Position numbers and translations under genes: made by a program
DNA from: JBEISR01 sp044371425
GTDB lineage: Bacteria; Planctomycetota; Planctomycetia; Pirellulales; Pirellulaceae
Assembly: GCA_044371425.1 (NCBI GenBank)
Contig: JBILTR010000005.1
Span: forward strand, 190,804 to 254,803
Reading direction: 5' to 3'
Length of the DNA stretch: 64,000 nucleotides
Part shown: positions 55,034 through 63,226 of the stretch, in pieces
Layout of the letters: each line of letters starts with the position of its first letter
How positions within the stretch are numbered: the first letter of the stretch is position 1
Notes under the pieces: generated by a model
The model's database searches: none
The model's input: the letters and a program-made list of their open reading frames with translations, nothing else
What the model was told of the DNA's origin: nothing

Positions 55034-55699
55034 ATGAATGCCCCCGACGATACGATCTCCGAAGGTGATTCGGAGCATCCATCGCCCGCTTCCAACGAAA
55101 CCCATCGACCGTTCCCCAGGCGACCGAGTCTTCAAGGGGAGATCGCACGGATCCTCGAGGCACATCCAAGGGTGCAAGTGGAGATCGGAAGCGGTAAAGG
55201 GCTTTTTCTGGTCAACGCGGCGTCCCGCCAAAACGATGTCTACTGGGTTGGCGTGGAACTGGCGGCCAAGTACGCGGCGATGGCGCAGCGGCGGATCGAA
55301 CGATCGGGATTGAGCAATGCGGTCGTCTACTGCGGCGATGGTGTTGCTACGGTCTGCGATCTACTCCCCGAGGGGCGAATCGAGGCGATCCATGTCTACT
55401 TCCCAGATCCCTGGTGGAAGGCCAGGCACAAGAAACGCCGTGTCCTGCACGCGCCGATGCTGCAGGGGATCGAACGCGCGTTGCAGCCAGGAGGGGCGTT
55501 CCACTTCTGGACCGACGTGTCCGACTACTTCCAGTCGACGCTGGAGCTGATCGCAGCGACCACCCGTCTGCAAGGTCCTCAGTACGTTCCCGAATCTCCC
55601 GTCGAACACGATCTAGATTACCTGACTCACTTTGAGCGGCGGACGCGGCTGAACGGGCTTCCCGTCTACCGTTCTCTTTTCACGAAGGTTTCCAGTTGA
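55034..55699 (+). CDS. trmB: tRNA (guanine-N7-)-methyltransferase
   Basis: This 221-residue SAM-dependent enzyme methylates G46 of tRNA. It contains the SAM-binding motif EIGSGKG and the TrmB hallmark YFPDPWWKARHKKRR, followed by the C-terminal RRTRLNGLPVY. An N-terminal extension of about 30 polar residues is present. Length is typical. It lies 58 bp after the nitrilase gene and may be co-transcribed. Confidence 0.96.
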   Translation: MNAPDDTISEGDSEHPSPASNETHRPFPRRPSLQGEIARILEAHPRVQVEIGSGKGLFLVNAASRQNDVYWVGVELAAKYAAMAQRRIERSGLSNAVVYCGDGVATVCDLLPEGRIEAIHVYFPDPWWKARHKKRRVLHAPMLQGIERALQPGGAFHFWTDVSDYFQSTLELIAATTRLQGPQYVPESPVEHDLDYLTHFERRTRLNGLPVYRSLFTKVSS

Positions 55700-55868
55700 G
55701 CTACTGGCTGGGGGGGAAGTAGGTTCTCTGCGACCTGAGCAAGCCTGGAACCGACAGGTTCGAGCAGTCAGAAGGCAACCAAGCCACCGGCATCCGCCAG
55801 CGACAGAAGGATGTCGGAAGACGAATATTTTTTTCCGATGCGCCCTTCGTGACGCCACCGTTCGCTTT

Positions 55869-55886
55869 TTGGCACGCTGCTTGCAA
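55869..55886 (+). promoter_or_regulatory. Sigma-54 (RpoN) promoter, -24/-12 type
   Basis: TTGGCACGCTGCTTGCAA matches the TGGCACN5TTGCW consensus completely. The invariant GG (55871-55872) and GC (55883-55884) are 10 bp apart, the required spacing. Transcription should begin near 55896, about 130 nt before the Hsp20 start. Confidence 0.75.
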
Positions 55887-55928
55887 TTGTCTTTCCGCTG
55901 TCTAAGTCACTTGCTGCCAGTTTGACAG

Positions 55929-55954
55929 CAGCTGCCTGCAAGTTGCAGGCGCTG
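55929..55954 (+). promoter_or_regulatory. Leader hairpin upstream of Hsp20
   Basis: CAGC-T-GCCTGC pairs with GCAGGC-GCTG (10 bp with one bulged T) around the 5-nt loop AAGTT. It lies in the transcribed leader and could stabilise the mRNA; no function is proven. Confidence 0.4.
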
Positions 55955-56003
55955 GTCAGCGGGACGGACGCCGAGCTCGATCCGGCCAAGCGTTTCGAGG
56001 GTT

Positions 56004-56019
56004 GTCCTTGAGGAGGGAC
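56004..56019 (+). promoter_or_regulatory. Hairpin over the Hsp20 Shine-Dalgarno (possible RNA thermometer)
   Basis: GTCCTT-GAGG-AGGGAC folds into a 6-bp stem (one G-U pair), placing the AGGAGGG ribosome-binding site at 56011-56017 in the loop and right arm. Short hairpins of this kind act as RNA thermometers in other small-heat-shock-protein genes; whether this one melts with heat is untested. Confidence 0.4.
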
Positions 56020-56024
56020 TGAAG

Positions 56025-56501
56025 ATGAAGTGCAACAATCACAACAGTCGTCCGATGCCAATGAGCCTGCAGGATTGGGCGAGCGAGGTGGAGCAGGTGA
56101 TGGACCGCGTCTTTGGACGCACGGTTCCCGGTGGTGCGGGAACGACGTCGGCGGGCAGCAACACGTCCGCCGGCTCCTTCGTGCCAGCGATGGATGTATC
56201 GGAAAGTGAGACGGAGTTTCTGGTGCATCTGGATCTTCCGGGAGTCAAACTGGAAGACGTAACGGTCGAGATCCATGACGATCGGCTGACGGTCCATGGC
56301 AAACGGCACGGCGTCTGCCAGAGCGAGGGGGCTCAGGTGCATCGCGTTGAGCGGATGGTTGGGGAGTTCACGCGTCGCGTGGCCCTTCCCAAGACGGTCG
56401 ACCAAGACAAGGTGCAGGCTCGTTTCGAGCATGGTGTGCTGCACATCCATCTTCCCAAGCTGGTCAAAAATCAGCCGCGGAAGATCGAAGTCCACGGTTG
56501 A
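56025..56501 (+). CDS. Hsp20/alpha-crystallin small heat-shock protein
   Basis: This 158-residue holdase prevents aggregation of unfolding proteins. The alpha-crystallin domain covers about residues 52-145 (FVPAMDVSESETEFLVHLDLPGVKLEDV, GEFTRRVALPKTVD, GVLHIHLPK), and the C-terminal KIEV supplies the I-x-V oligomerisation motif. A Gly/Ser/Thr linker precedes it. A strong GAGGAGG lies 8 nt before ATG 56025. A sigma-54 promoter and leader hairpins sit upstream, and an intrinsic terminator follows, so it is monocistronic. Confidence 0.95.
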   Translation: MKCNNHNSRPMPMSLQDWASEVEQVMDRVFGRTVPGGAGTTSAGSNTSAGSFVPAMDVSESETEFLVHLDLPGVKLEDVTVEIHDDRLTVHGKRHGVCQSEGAQVHRVERMVGEFTRRVALPKTVDQDKVQARFEHGVLHIHLPKLVKNQPRKIEVHG

Positions 56502-56552
56502 TCGCAGCCAGCCGCCCACCGGATGGGGTAGTCACTGCTTGAAAAATCGCGT

Positions 56553-56583
56553 GGGGCCGACCGGAAAAGGTCGGCCCCTTTTT
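56553..56583 (+). terminator. Rho-independent terminator of the Hsp20 gene
   Basis: A perfect 10-bp stem GGGGCCGACC/GGTCGGCCCC with loop GGAAAA is followed by TTTTTCTCTT. This is a textbook intrinsic terminator, 50 bp after the Hsp20 stop codon. Confidence 0.92.
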
Positions 56584-56773
56584 CTCTTGTCCCCCAAGTG
56601 GTTTCGGGGCTTCATGAAGGCTTTTTTTGTTCCTCCAATGTCTGACCGGCTGTTTTGGACCATAATGTCCTGGCAGGTGGACAGGGGTGTGGTCGGAAGC
56701 TGGGTCCGCGCGCCGACGACATCGGCTGGCTGGGTCGATCAAAAGTCTGGAGAACGAGGCGAAAAGGCGGGAC

Positions 56774-57358
56774 GTGAACGACGAGGCTGCGCTGATCCAA
56801 TCATCTTTGTCGGGGGACTCCTCGGCCTTTGGCGTGCTGGCCCAGCGCTATCAGGATCGCCTTTACTCCGCCATGATCCCAGTGGTAGGCAGCGCCGACG
56901 AGGCGGAGGACGTGGTCCAGGAGGCATTGATCCAGGCCTATTTGAAGCTGGATACTTTCCAGCAAAATTCTCGCTTCTTCACTTGGCTCTATCGGATCGC
57001 CTTCAATTACGCTCTCTCCCGCCGTCGCAAGAATCGCGGCCATGTCTCGATCGAACAGGCTCGGGAAACCAGCGGCATAGAGCCTTTGGATGACCAGGAG
57101 GGGCCTGAAGGGACGATGATGCGGGACGATTCGGTGCGTTGCGTCCAGTTGGCTCTCCAGCAGCTTTCGGACGATCACCGCGTGATCCTAGTGCTCCGCG
57201 AAATGCAGGATCTGTCCTACGAGGAGATCGCCGACATCCTGTCGATCGAAATCGGGACAGTCCGCTCCCGGCTCAATCGAGCACGACTTCAGTTGAAGGT
57301 GCAGTTGGAGCAAATGTCGGATTGGCGGCCTCCGGAAGATGCGGACGACCTTCCCTAG
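56774..57358 (+). CDS. ECF-type RNA polymerase sigma factor
   Basis: This 194-residue protein has ECF regions 2 and 4 only: region 2 around GDSSAFGVLAQRYQDRLYS to DEAEDVVQEALIQAYLKLDTF and region 4 around LSDDHRVILVLREMQDLSYEEIADIL with the helix-turn-helix IGTVRSRLNRAR. It directs transcription of an unknown regulon. GTG 56774 follows AAGGCGGG and gives the usual length; an upstream ATG at 56687 would add 29 residues of poor composition. No anti-sigma gene is adjacent, which is unusual for ECF factors. Confidence 0.93.
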   Translation: MNDEAALIQSSLSGDSSAFGVLAQRYQDRLYSAMIPVVGSADEAEDVVQEALIQAYLKLDTFQQNSRFFTWLYRIAFNYALSRRRKNRGHVSIEQARETSGIEPLDDQEGPEGTMMRDDSVRCVQLALQQLSDDHRVILVLREMQDLSYEEIADILSIEIGTVRSRLNRARLQLKVQLEQMSDWRPPEDADDLP

Positions 57359-57456
57359 CGGATGAGGCTCGAATTCGGCGATTCCTCACGCTCTCTCTTT
57401 TTTTCTTGTTTCCAGCCCAAGTGGGGCTGAAGGCTGCGCACGCGTCGATCAACTCA

Positions 57457-57479
57457 GCGCGATCCAACCTGGATCGCGC
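57457..57479. terminator. Palindromic hairpin between convergent genes
   Basis: A perfect 10-bp stem GCGCGATCCA/TGGATCGCGC with loop ACC lies between the ECF sigma and comEC stop codons. No T-run follows on either strand, but its position suits a bidirectional terminator. Confidence 0.6.
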
Positions 57480-57485
57480 CTCCTT

Positions 57486-60089
57486 TCAGCTGGCAGGCCC
57501 CTCTGCGGCCAACCGATTCCAGCGATTGGATGCCCAGTGATCGGCGCGGATCGAGCCATCGGCATCGATTTCAATTCGAATCGCTCCCTCGCGCGCCGTG
57601 ACCCAGACGCTTCGGTTGGGATCGGAGTAAGGCGCGAGGGCTTTGGGGGCCAGAGCGCGATCCGATCCGCTGATGGCGATCCAGCGTGGCTGGCACCATT
57701 GGATCAGCGGACGCGGGTCCTGAGAGATGCTCCCGTGATGTGGAGCCATCAGGAGATCGATCGGAGGTGTCGATGAGGCGATCAAGGCTTGGGTGCCAGG
57801 CGACTCCAGGTCTCCCGGCAGAAGGATCGACCGACCAGCGTACTCGATTCGCAGGCAGAGACTGTTGGCATTGTCGCTCCCGGGAACACCCTGCGGCGGT
57901 GGATGCATCGCTGTCAAAGTGGCCTTGCCCCATTGGAGCTGTGCGCCGGCAGCCCAGGCATCGAAGGTGACACGCTGGCGTTCCAGCGACCTCCGCCAGC
58001 GTCGAATCGATGGACTGGGATGAGACAGAACCTGCTGGGTGGTGGCCAGCTGTTCGATCCGAAACCGTTTGGCGATCCCTTCTAGCGCGTTGTAATGATC
58101 GCTGTCGCCGTGAGAGATCATCGCCGTATCGATCGTTCGAATCCCCTCCCACCAAAGAACCGATGCGATCCCCTGAAAGCTGCGCTGGCCGTCCCCCATC
58201 TTTCCGGCGTCGTAGAGCAGTGTCTGTCCGTCGGGGGCCTGCAGCAACACACTGGTGCCGTGACCGACATCGATGAAGGTCAGCCGAAGCGTCCCAGCGG
58301 GCCTTGGATCTGGGTTGCCTAGAGCGGCTGCCAGCATCGCGATACCGGCCAGCACCCAGACCGACATACCGACAAGAATCGCTCGCCTCGGCAACTTGGC
58401 GAATCCCATCAGCGCGGTGGTGCCGATCAGTCCGATGTAAAAGCCGAGTGTCCAGGGGATCGAAGGGGAGGGTAGCCAGAGATGGCTTCCAGGAAGCGAC
58501 TCAGCCCAGTCGATCGTCCCCTGCACCACCCAGAGGCTCACGCCGCAGATCCAACCCAGCACGATGCCGATCCAGGGAAGCCAAGTTCCCAGTACCAAAA
58601 TCCCAAGACCGCTCATCAGTGCCAACCAGAGCGGGATCCAGAGCAGCAGATTGAGCGCGATGGCGACAGGGGAGACGACATGAAAGACTTGGAGGATCAG
58701 GGGAGCGGTGACCAACCACACCCAGGTGCTAGTAACCAGAGCGTTTCCTAGACCTGCAAGAAAGCGACGAAGATGATCTTCCCAGGCGGGCATCGTCTGG
58801 CGGATCCGTTGATCGAGCGGATCGGAGGGAGGGGTCTCTTGATGGGAGTGGAGCGAAAGCAGCCCCAGCGTGGCGACAGCAAGAAAAGAGAGCTGAGTGC
58901 CGATGTCCCAGAGATAGGAAGGGCGAAGATAGAGAACGACGCAGCCCGCAAAAGCCAATAGGTTCAAGGTGCGCGTGGGCCGGCCCAACCATCGGGCCAG
59001 GCAAATCGCCAACACCAGCAGCACAGCACGAAGCACCGGGGGCTGGTTGCCGCAAAGGATACCGTAGGCGACCACCAGGATCGCAGTGCACAGGAGCGTC
59101 CATTTTCGCGGCATATGGATGAGCAGCGCTAAGGTGACAAAGGCGACTGCCACCATCTCGACATGCAACCCCGATATGGCAAGCATGTGCATCGTACCGG
59201 TCGCCAATAACGACTCCTGCATCTCCCATTCCACTTGGTCGCGTTGACCTAGGACCAACGCGGATGCCAGCGCCGCCTGGCCGAAAGGTACATGTCGATG
59301 GATCGCCGCATCCGCCCGCTCCATGATCCAGCCCATCGGACGATCCAGTCGCCACCACCAAGCGCCGGGGCGTTTCTCTACCTGGTCCGCCGATTCCACC
59401 TTGGCTCGGATCCAGTACCCCTTTCGCAGAGCATGGCGGCGCAGATCGAACTGACCGGGGTTGGTCGGGGCGGGAATCCGCTGCCATTTGGCAAAGCACC
59501 GGATCCGATCGCCCGGCAGAGGCCATCGCAACGGCGCATCGACCGTCACCTGCAAGCGACCACCCGCCGGTCGCCATTGCTGATCGTCTCGGACCTCCAG
59601 CAGGGATACCTCGAGCAGTGTCTGCCAGGATGCGGCATCGCCCGGAGTTCCCCCACGAGCTTCATACTGAGTCAGCTCCGGTCGCCAGCGCACCATGCCA
59701 TCAACACGCGCCTCAAAGACGACAGGTCGCCAAGAGTCGTCTGCCATCCAGCGCGTTGGATCACGCTGGGAACGATCCTCCGCGACGGTCTGGAGCCAAG
59801 CGCCCCAGGCGGCGGTGCCGAGAAAAATTCCAGCGGTGATCGGCCATGAGGAGTTGGCTCTCGTTCCCGCGAACGCCAGCAACAACCCAGCGAGGATCCC
59901 GAAGCTACAGACCGACAAGGAGAAGGGCCAGACACTGCAAGCCAGGATCCCCGCGACCATCCCACAGAAAAGCAGCACCATCGGGAGGTCCAGGACGGCG
60001 TCCCGCCACAGGGGATATCGGTCGCGCCAGATATCGGCTAGGCCATCTAGTGCTTTTCGTCGCCAGATGGTGAGTGGCCCTGCTGCCAT
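57486..60089 (-). CDS. comEC: ComEC/Rec2-family DNA uptake protein
   Basis: This 867-residue membrane protein has about ten helices: the DUF4131 region at the N-terminus, the ComEC competence domain (ASALVLGQRDQVEWEMQESLLATGTMHMLAISGLHVEM), and a C-terminal metallo-beta-lactamase-like domain (FIDVGHGTSVLLQAPDG, MISHGDSDHYNAL, PHHGS). It carries transforming DNA through the inner membrane as single strand. Length is typical. ATG 60089. No other competence genes are in the window. Confidence 0.95.
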   Translation of the reverse strand: MAAGPLTIWRRKALDGLADIWRDRYPLWRDAVLDLPMVLLFCGMVAGILACSVWPFSLSVCSFGILAGLLLAFAGTRANSSWPITAGIFLGTAAWGAWLQTVAEDRSQRDPTRWMADDSWRPVVFEARVDGMVRWRPELTQYEARGGTPGDAASWQTLLEVSLLEVRDDQQWRPAGGRLQVTVDAPLRWPLPGDRIRCFAKWQRIPAPTNPGQFDLRRHALRKGYWIRAKVESADQVEKRPGAWWWRLDRPMGWIMERADAAIHRHVPFGQAALASALVLGQRDQVEWEMQESLLATGTMHMLAISGLHVEMVAVAFVTLALLIHMPRKWTLLCTAILVVAYGILCGNQPPVLRAVLLVLAICLARWLGRPTRTLNLLAFAGCVVLYLRPSYLWDIGTQLSFLAVATLGLLSLHSHQETPPSDPLDQRIRQTMPAWEDHLRRFLAGLGNALVTSTWVWLVTAPLILQVFHVVSPVAIALNLLLWIPLWLALMSGLGILVLGTWLPWIGIVLGWICGVSLWVVQGTIDWAESLPGSHLWLPSPSIPWTLGFYIGLIGTTALMGFAKLPRRAILVGMSVWVLAGIAMLAAALGNPDPRPAGTLRLTFIDVGHGTSVLLQAPDGQTLLYDAGKMGDGQRSFQGIASVLWWEGIRTIDTAMISHGDSDHYNALEGIAKRFRIEQLATTQQVLSHPSPSIRRWRRSLERQRVTFDAWAAGAQLQWGKATLTAMHPPPQGVPGSDNANSLCLRIEYAGRSILLPGDLESPGTQALIASSTPPIDLLMAPHHGSISQDPRPLIQWCQPRWIAISGSDRALAPKALAPYSDPNRSVWVTAREGAIRIEIDADGSIRADHWASNRWNRLAAEGPAS

Positions 60090-61123
60090 GCGATGGCCTC
60101 CTGCGGCAATATTGGCAGACGATTTTCAGAGAGGAGAGGTGCCAAAAGCTGCGGTTTGCGATCGAATCAGTCCCGCGACGAACGAAAAACTATAAATGCA
60201 AGGACCGGTCCCAGAGGAGCGGGCGGTATGGCGAAATCCGCCAGTTCGATCGATCGACATCGAAATGGTTGGGAGAGTTCTGCGGTTCGCCAAATCACTC
60301 CTCAGTCGCCTCCATCTTCGACACTTTGTTTCTTGAGGTGCCAATTGCCTGCTAACGCTCGCCTCCATCGCTGCGAGAGGCAGGGTGCTAAGCAATGGGA
60401 GCCTACCGGGTCCTGCGACGATCCGAATGGGAGGATTGGACGACCGACGAGTACGCGGAGGATGGCAGTCGCGGGACTGGAAAGGTGCCAGCCAAGCGGA
60501 TGGGGTCCCCGAACCCTGGGGCGGGAGTCCGCGCGATGTGAGTGGATGGGAAACCGGGTCACCGCATTGTGCGTTGGTACCAAAGAGGGTCGCGAGGGTC
60601 GATTGTCCGCGTCGCCGGTCGGTGGGGAAGCCCCCGCATGCCAACAACGGCGATGGGGTCTCTGTCGGCTTGGACTAAGTCGCCACACGCGACCAGTCCC
60701 TCAGGAAAAAACTGGGTGGCCGCTCACCCACCCGTCGCTGAACTTGCTGCAGGTTCCATCCGCAATCGCATCTCCGCGATCGCATAGCGAGTCGAGAACC
60801 ATCGCCTAGCTGGCATAGCTGACGGGCCGGCGATGGGTCGTCTGTCGGCGATCGTTGAGGTAGGATGCACCGGGGATCGCCCGTTGCGTCGCGTCGGCTC
60901 CCTCACGTCCATTCTCAGGAACCTACGATGCCGCTCGGTGTTCAGCCGACGGTCATCCAGTTGCATGCATCTCCTCCCGTGAAACCGTTACAGGCTGGAG
61001 GTGGTAGGGAGGCGACAGACGCAATGAATGTCGCGCCTGTGGGGTTTAGGGAAGCGACGCGACAACGGGATCGATCCCTCGCTCCACCCCCTCTCGACAT
61101 CCCATTGTCTTCGGAGTCGCATC
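60090..61123. other. Intergenic region of about 1 kb
   Basis: I see no convincing gene here. The long open frames translate to Arg/Pro/Ser-rich peptides typical of GC-rich non-coding DNA. An ATG at 60928 with AGGA 7 nt upstream opens 114 codons, but its composition is poor. No RNA gene or repeat is recognised. Confidence 0.45.
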
Positions 61124-61688
61124 ATGGATGCTTCCTTGCGGATGCTCATGTCGCCCCAGGGCCCTTCGGAGGCTTCGATATTGCAGTTGATCGGTTTTTC
61201 AGGATCCGAGCAATCAGGTTGGTTGGATCGTACTGGGGGTCTTTGGGGCTCTGGTGGGAATCGGTCTCCTGACCAAGGTCATCCTGGGTTGGATTCGATC
61301 GTCCCTGGTGGCTCGAATTCATGCCTGTTACCGTCCTGAGCAGATCCTCCTGGAGGAATATCGGGCCAATTTCTTTGGGAAGGAATCGGCAGGAGTTTTT
61401 CAGGTGCGAGGCAACGGAGCTTTGGTGTTGACGGCGACGGACCTTCATTTTTTCATGCTGGTACCCAAGACGGAGATCTGCATCCCAATCTCATCGATTC
61501 GGGAAATGACGATCACCAAGCAGCATCTCTATAAAGTCACCCCATTCGACTTGTTGAAGGTGGTCTATACAGACAAGGATCGGATTGATTCCATCGCCTG
61601 GTATCTACCTCAGCCCGCCACGTGGAAGCAGCGGATAGAAACGCTACAGGCGGAGTGCCAATCCGGTGGTGAAGGAAGTTTCGAATGA
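61124..61688 (+). CDS. Small TM plus PH/GRAM-like protein, apparently frameshifted
   Basis: ATG 61124 has GGAG 7 nt upstream and opens MDASLRMLMSPQGPSEASIL, then drifts. Removing one T from the T5 run at 61195-61199 joins it to the downstream frame. The joined frame continues FQDPSNQVGWIVLGVFGALVG, a membrane helix, and a roughly 120-residue cytoplasmic part (GNGALVLTATDLHFFMLVPKTEICIPISSIREMTIT) shaped like a PH/GRAM domain. Without the shift, the second frame begins after a TGA at 61188-61190 and could only start at GTG 61254, inside the helix. A sequencing indel, a real mutation, or slippage could explain it. Function is unknown. Confidence 0.65.
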
Positions 61689-62105
61689 CGCGGATCTGGC
61701 CACTCGCGCTTTCCAGAAAGCGGAGGCTCTTGGCGAGCAAGAGTATTGCAGTCAGTCCTCCAGTTCCTGATCGAACATGCAGACGAGGTAAGGACGGGGT
61801 AGGAAATCATGGCCACAAGGAAGTGCCGATCCCCGTTGATCGCGTGTCGTCGCTGGCCATCTCAAGCACCACTTCCAGAGCGGGGGCACACCGAAAGTAG
61901 AGCCCACAGCTCAGTCGCTGATCGGATCCCGCGCGGTTCGAAGTTCCATTCGCCTCGCCTGAGAGGCTCCGACCGATCGCTGTGCCGACGGAGCATGATC
62001 GACTGCAAGCCGGTTTTCGAATGCGACTGAGTTCCCGGTGTGCTGCTGGAAGAATCCGGTAGGGATGACATCAAAGGGTGGATCCACTGCATCGCGACGC
62101 GCGGC
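61689..62105. other. Intergenic region between convergent genes
   Basis: Nothing I can support as a gene is present; short open frames have poor composition. No strong terminator is seen. Confidence 0.4.
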
Positions 62106-63104
62106 TCATGGGAGTTCCAACGGGATGCCATCATCCCTTCCCGCCATCGCGCGGAAAATCGTCATATCGACATTGGTGGAGATGGTGTGGGTCGAACCAT
62201 CCATCAGCAGAAACAGGGCACCACCCTGGTGCGGGCTCCAAAAGCCGCCGGGGCTGCCCGTCGGGGCGTTGGGTCCACCTGTACGAACATGGACGGTTGC
62301 CATAGTGATCGCAGGGCGTACCGTTTGGCCGACTGCCTGTCGGCGGCTGCTGGCGATGCGAGGCGAGAAAACGGTTTGCGCCGTGGGAATGACTCCAGCC
62401 CATCCGTTGGGAGTGAACATGCTTGCCCGCTCTCCGATTCCGATGGTGTTCGAGGTACCGTCGGTGACGTCCCGTACCTTGATCGCGGTGTTTCTGTGGA
62501 ACATGCCATTGAAAGGCAGCTCTTCATACATCGCTGAATACCCCGGCGCATTGGCTGGGTTGCCTCCCCCTAGGCATGCGATGTAACTGGTAGGCGCCAA
62601 GTCGATGATTCCCAGAGACGTTGGCCAGACAGAAACAGGTTGGTTCCAAGTATCCGATGGGCACTGGTAGGCGCCGACTTTCGAGCTCCGCGACAACTGG
62701 TTCCCTGGTGCAGTGATGGGGAGAGTGAAGTCGATCGCGTTGTGTAGACTCGTTTGCTCCATCTGGGGCAGGATCAGTGCAAAGAAACTCCATCCTGGGC
62801 CAGCTTCGGGAATCGGATTGTTGCCGCCCCCAGGCCAAGGACCTGTGACACGAGAGATGAAGCCGGGAGGAAACGTCCGGTGGGATGATTCGTAATTCTG
62901 AAACGCAAGCCCCATCTGCTTCATGTTGTTGCTGCACTGGATACGGCGAGCGGCTTCGCGAGCCGCCTGGACTGCGGGAAGAAGCAGGCCTATCAGGATG
63001 CCGATAATCGCGATGACGACCAGCAACTCCACAAGGGTAAAACCACGGAGTTGCCGTCGAAGGAAGAAGGGACCGCGCTGGTCACATGGAAAGCGGGTTG
63101 GCAT
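62106..63104 (-). CDS. DUF1559 pseudopilin-like protein
   Basis: This 332-residue protein has a type IV pilin-like N-terminus, GFTLVELLVVIAIIGILIGLLLPAVQAAREAARR, with the prepilin cleavage site before F. The DUF1559 domain follows (CSNNMKQMGLAFQNYESSHRTFPPGF, HQGGALFLLMDGS). This family is greatly expanded in planctomycetes and its function is unknown; a surface or secretion role is assumed from the pilin leader. AAGGG 6 nt before ATG 63104 supports the start. A Fur-box-like inverted repeat lies about 105 bp upstream. Confidence 0.93.
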   Translation of the reverse strand: MPTRFPCDQRGPFFLRRQLRGFTLVELLVVIAIIGILIGLLLPAVQAAREAARRIQCSNNMKQMGLAFQNYESSHRTFPPGFISRVTGPWPGGGNNPIPEAGPGWSFFALILPQMEQTSLHNAIDFTLPITAPGNQLSRSSKVGAYQCPSDTWNQPVSVWPTSLGIIDLAPTSYIACLGGGNPANAPGYSAMYEELPFNGMFHRNTAIKVRDVTDGTSNTIGIGERASMFTPNGWAGVIPTAQTVFSPRIASSRRQAVGQTVRPAITMATVHVRTGGPNAPTGSPGGFWSPHQGGALFLLMDGSTHTISTNVDMTIFRAMAGRDDGIPLELP

Positions 63105-63207
63105 GGCTTGCCCTTTGTCACGAAGGGTGGTTGGAAGAATTGGTTCCACGAGGCGAACACGCCGACGCGGAACATGCAACTTGTGTCTCAACTCCGAAAG
63201 GTATCTT

Positions 63208-63226
63208 AATGATACTGAGTCTCATT
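63208..63226. promoter_or_regulatory. Fur-box-like 9-1-9 inverted repeat upstream of the DUF1559 gene
   Basis: On the gene's strand the site reads AATGAGACTCAGTATCATT: two 9-bp arms with 8 of 9 positions symmetric around a central C. Fur and related regulators bind sites of this shape (AATGAxAxT-type arms). It lies in an AT-rich upstream region beside likely promoter sequence. Confidence 0.4.

Larger units (their letters stand above)
55700..56024. other. Leader and promoter region of the Hsp20 gene
   Basis: This 325-bp spacer holds the sigma-54 promoter and a roughly 130-nt leader with two hairpins, listed separately. A GAACC-GACA-GGTTC inverted repeat at 55748-55761, about 110 bp upstream of the promoter, could be a binding site for an enhancer protein. 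Confidence 0.5.

Noticed and set aside
60394..60540. Possible 48-codon peptide beginning MGAYRVLRRSEWEDW
   Set aside because: The first 20 residues look protein-like, but the rest does not and there is no clear ribosome site or homologue I recognise.
60093..60809. 238-codon plus-strand frame after comEC
   Set aside because: Composition is Arg/Ser/Gly-rich with no family signal; competing frames on the other strand are equally open, typical of non-coding GC-rich DNA.
60928..61272. Possible 114-codon gene with an AGGA site 7 nt before ATG 60928
   Set aside because: The ribosome site is acceptable, but the peptide drifts into low-quality sequence and overlaps the better supported 61124 gene in another frame. 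Kept as unproven.
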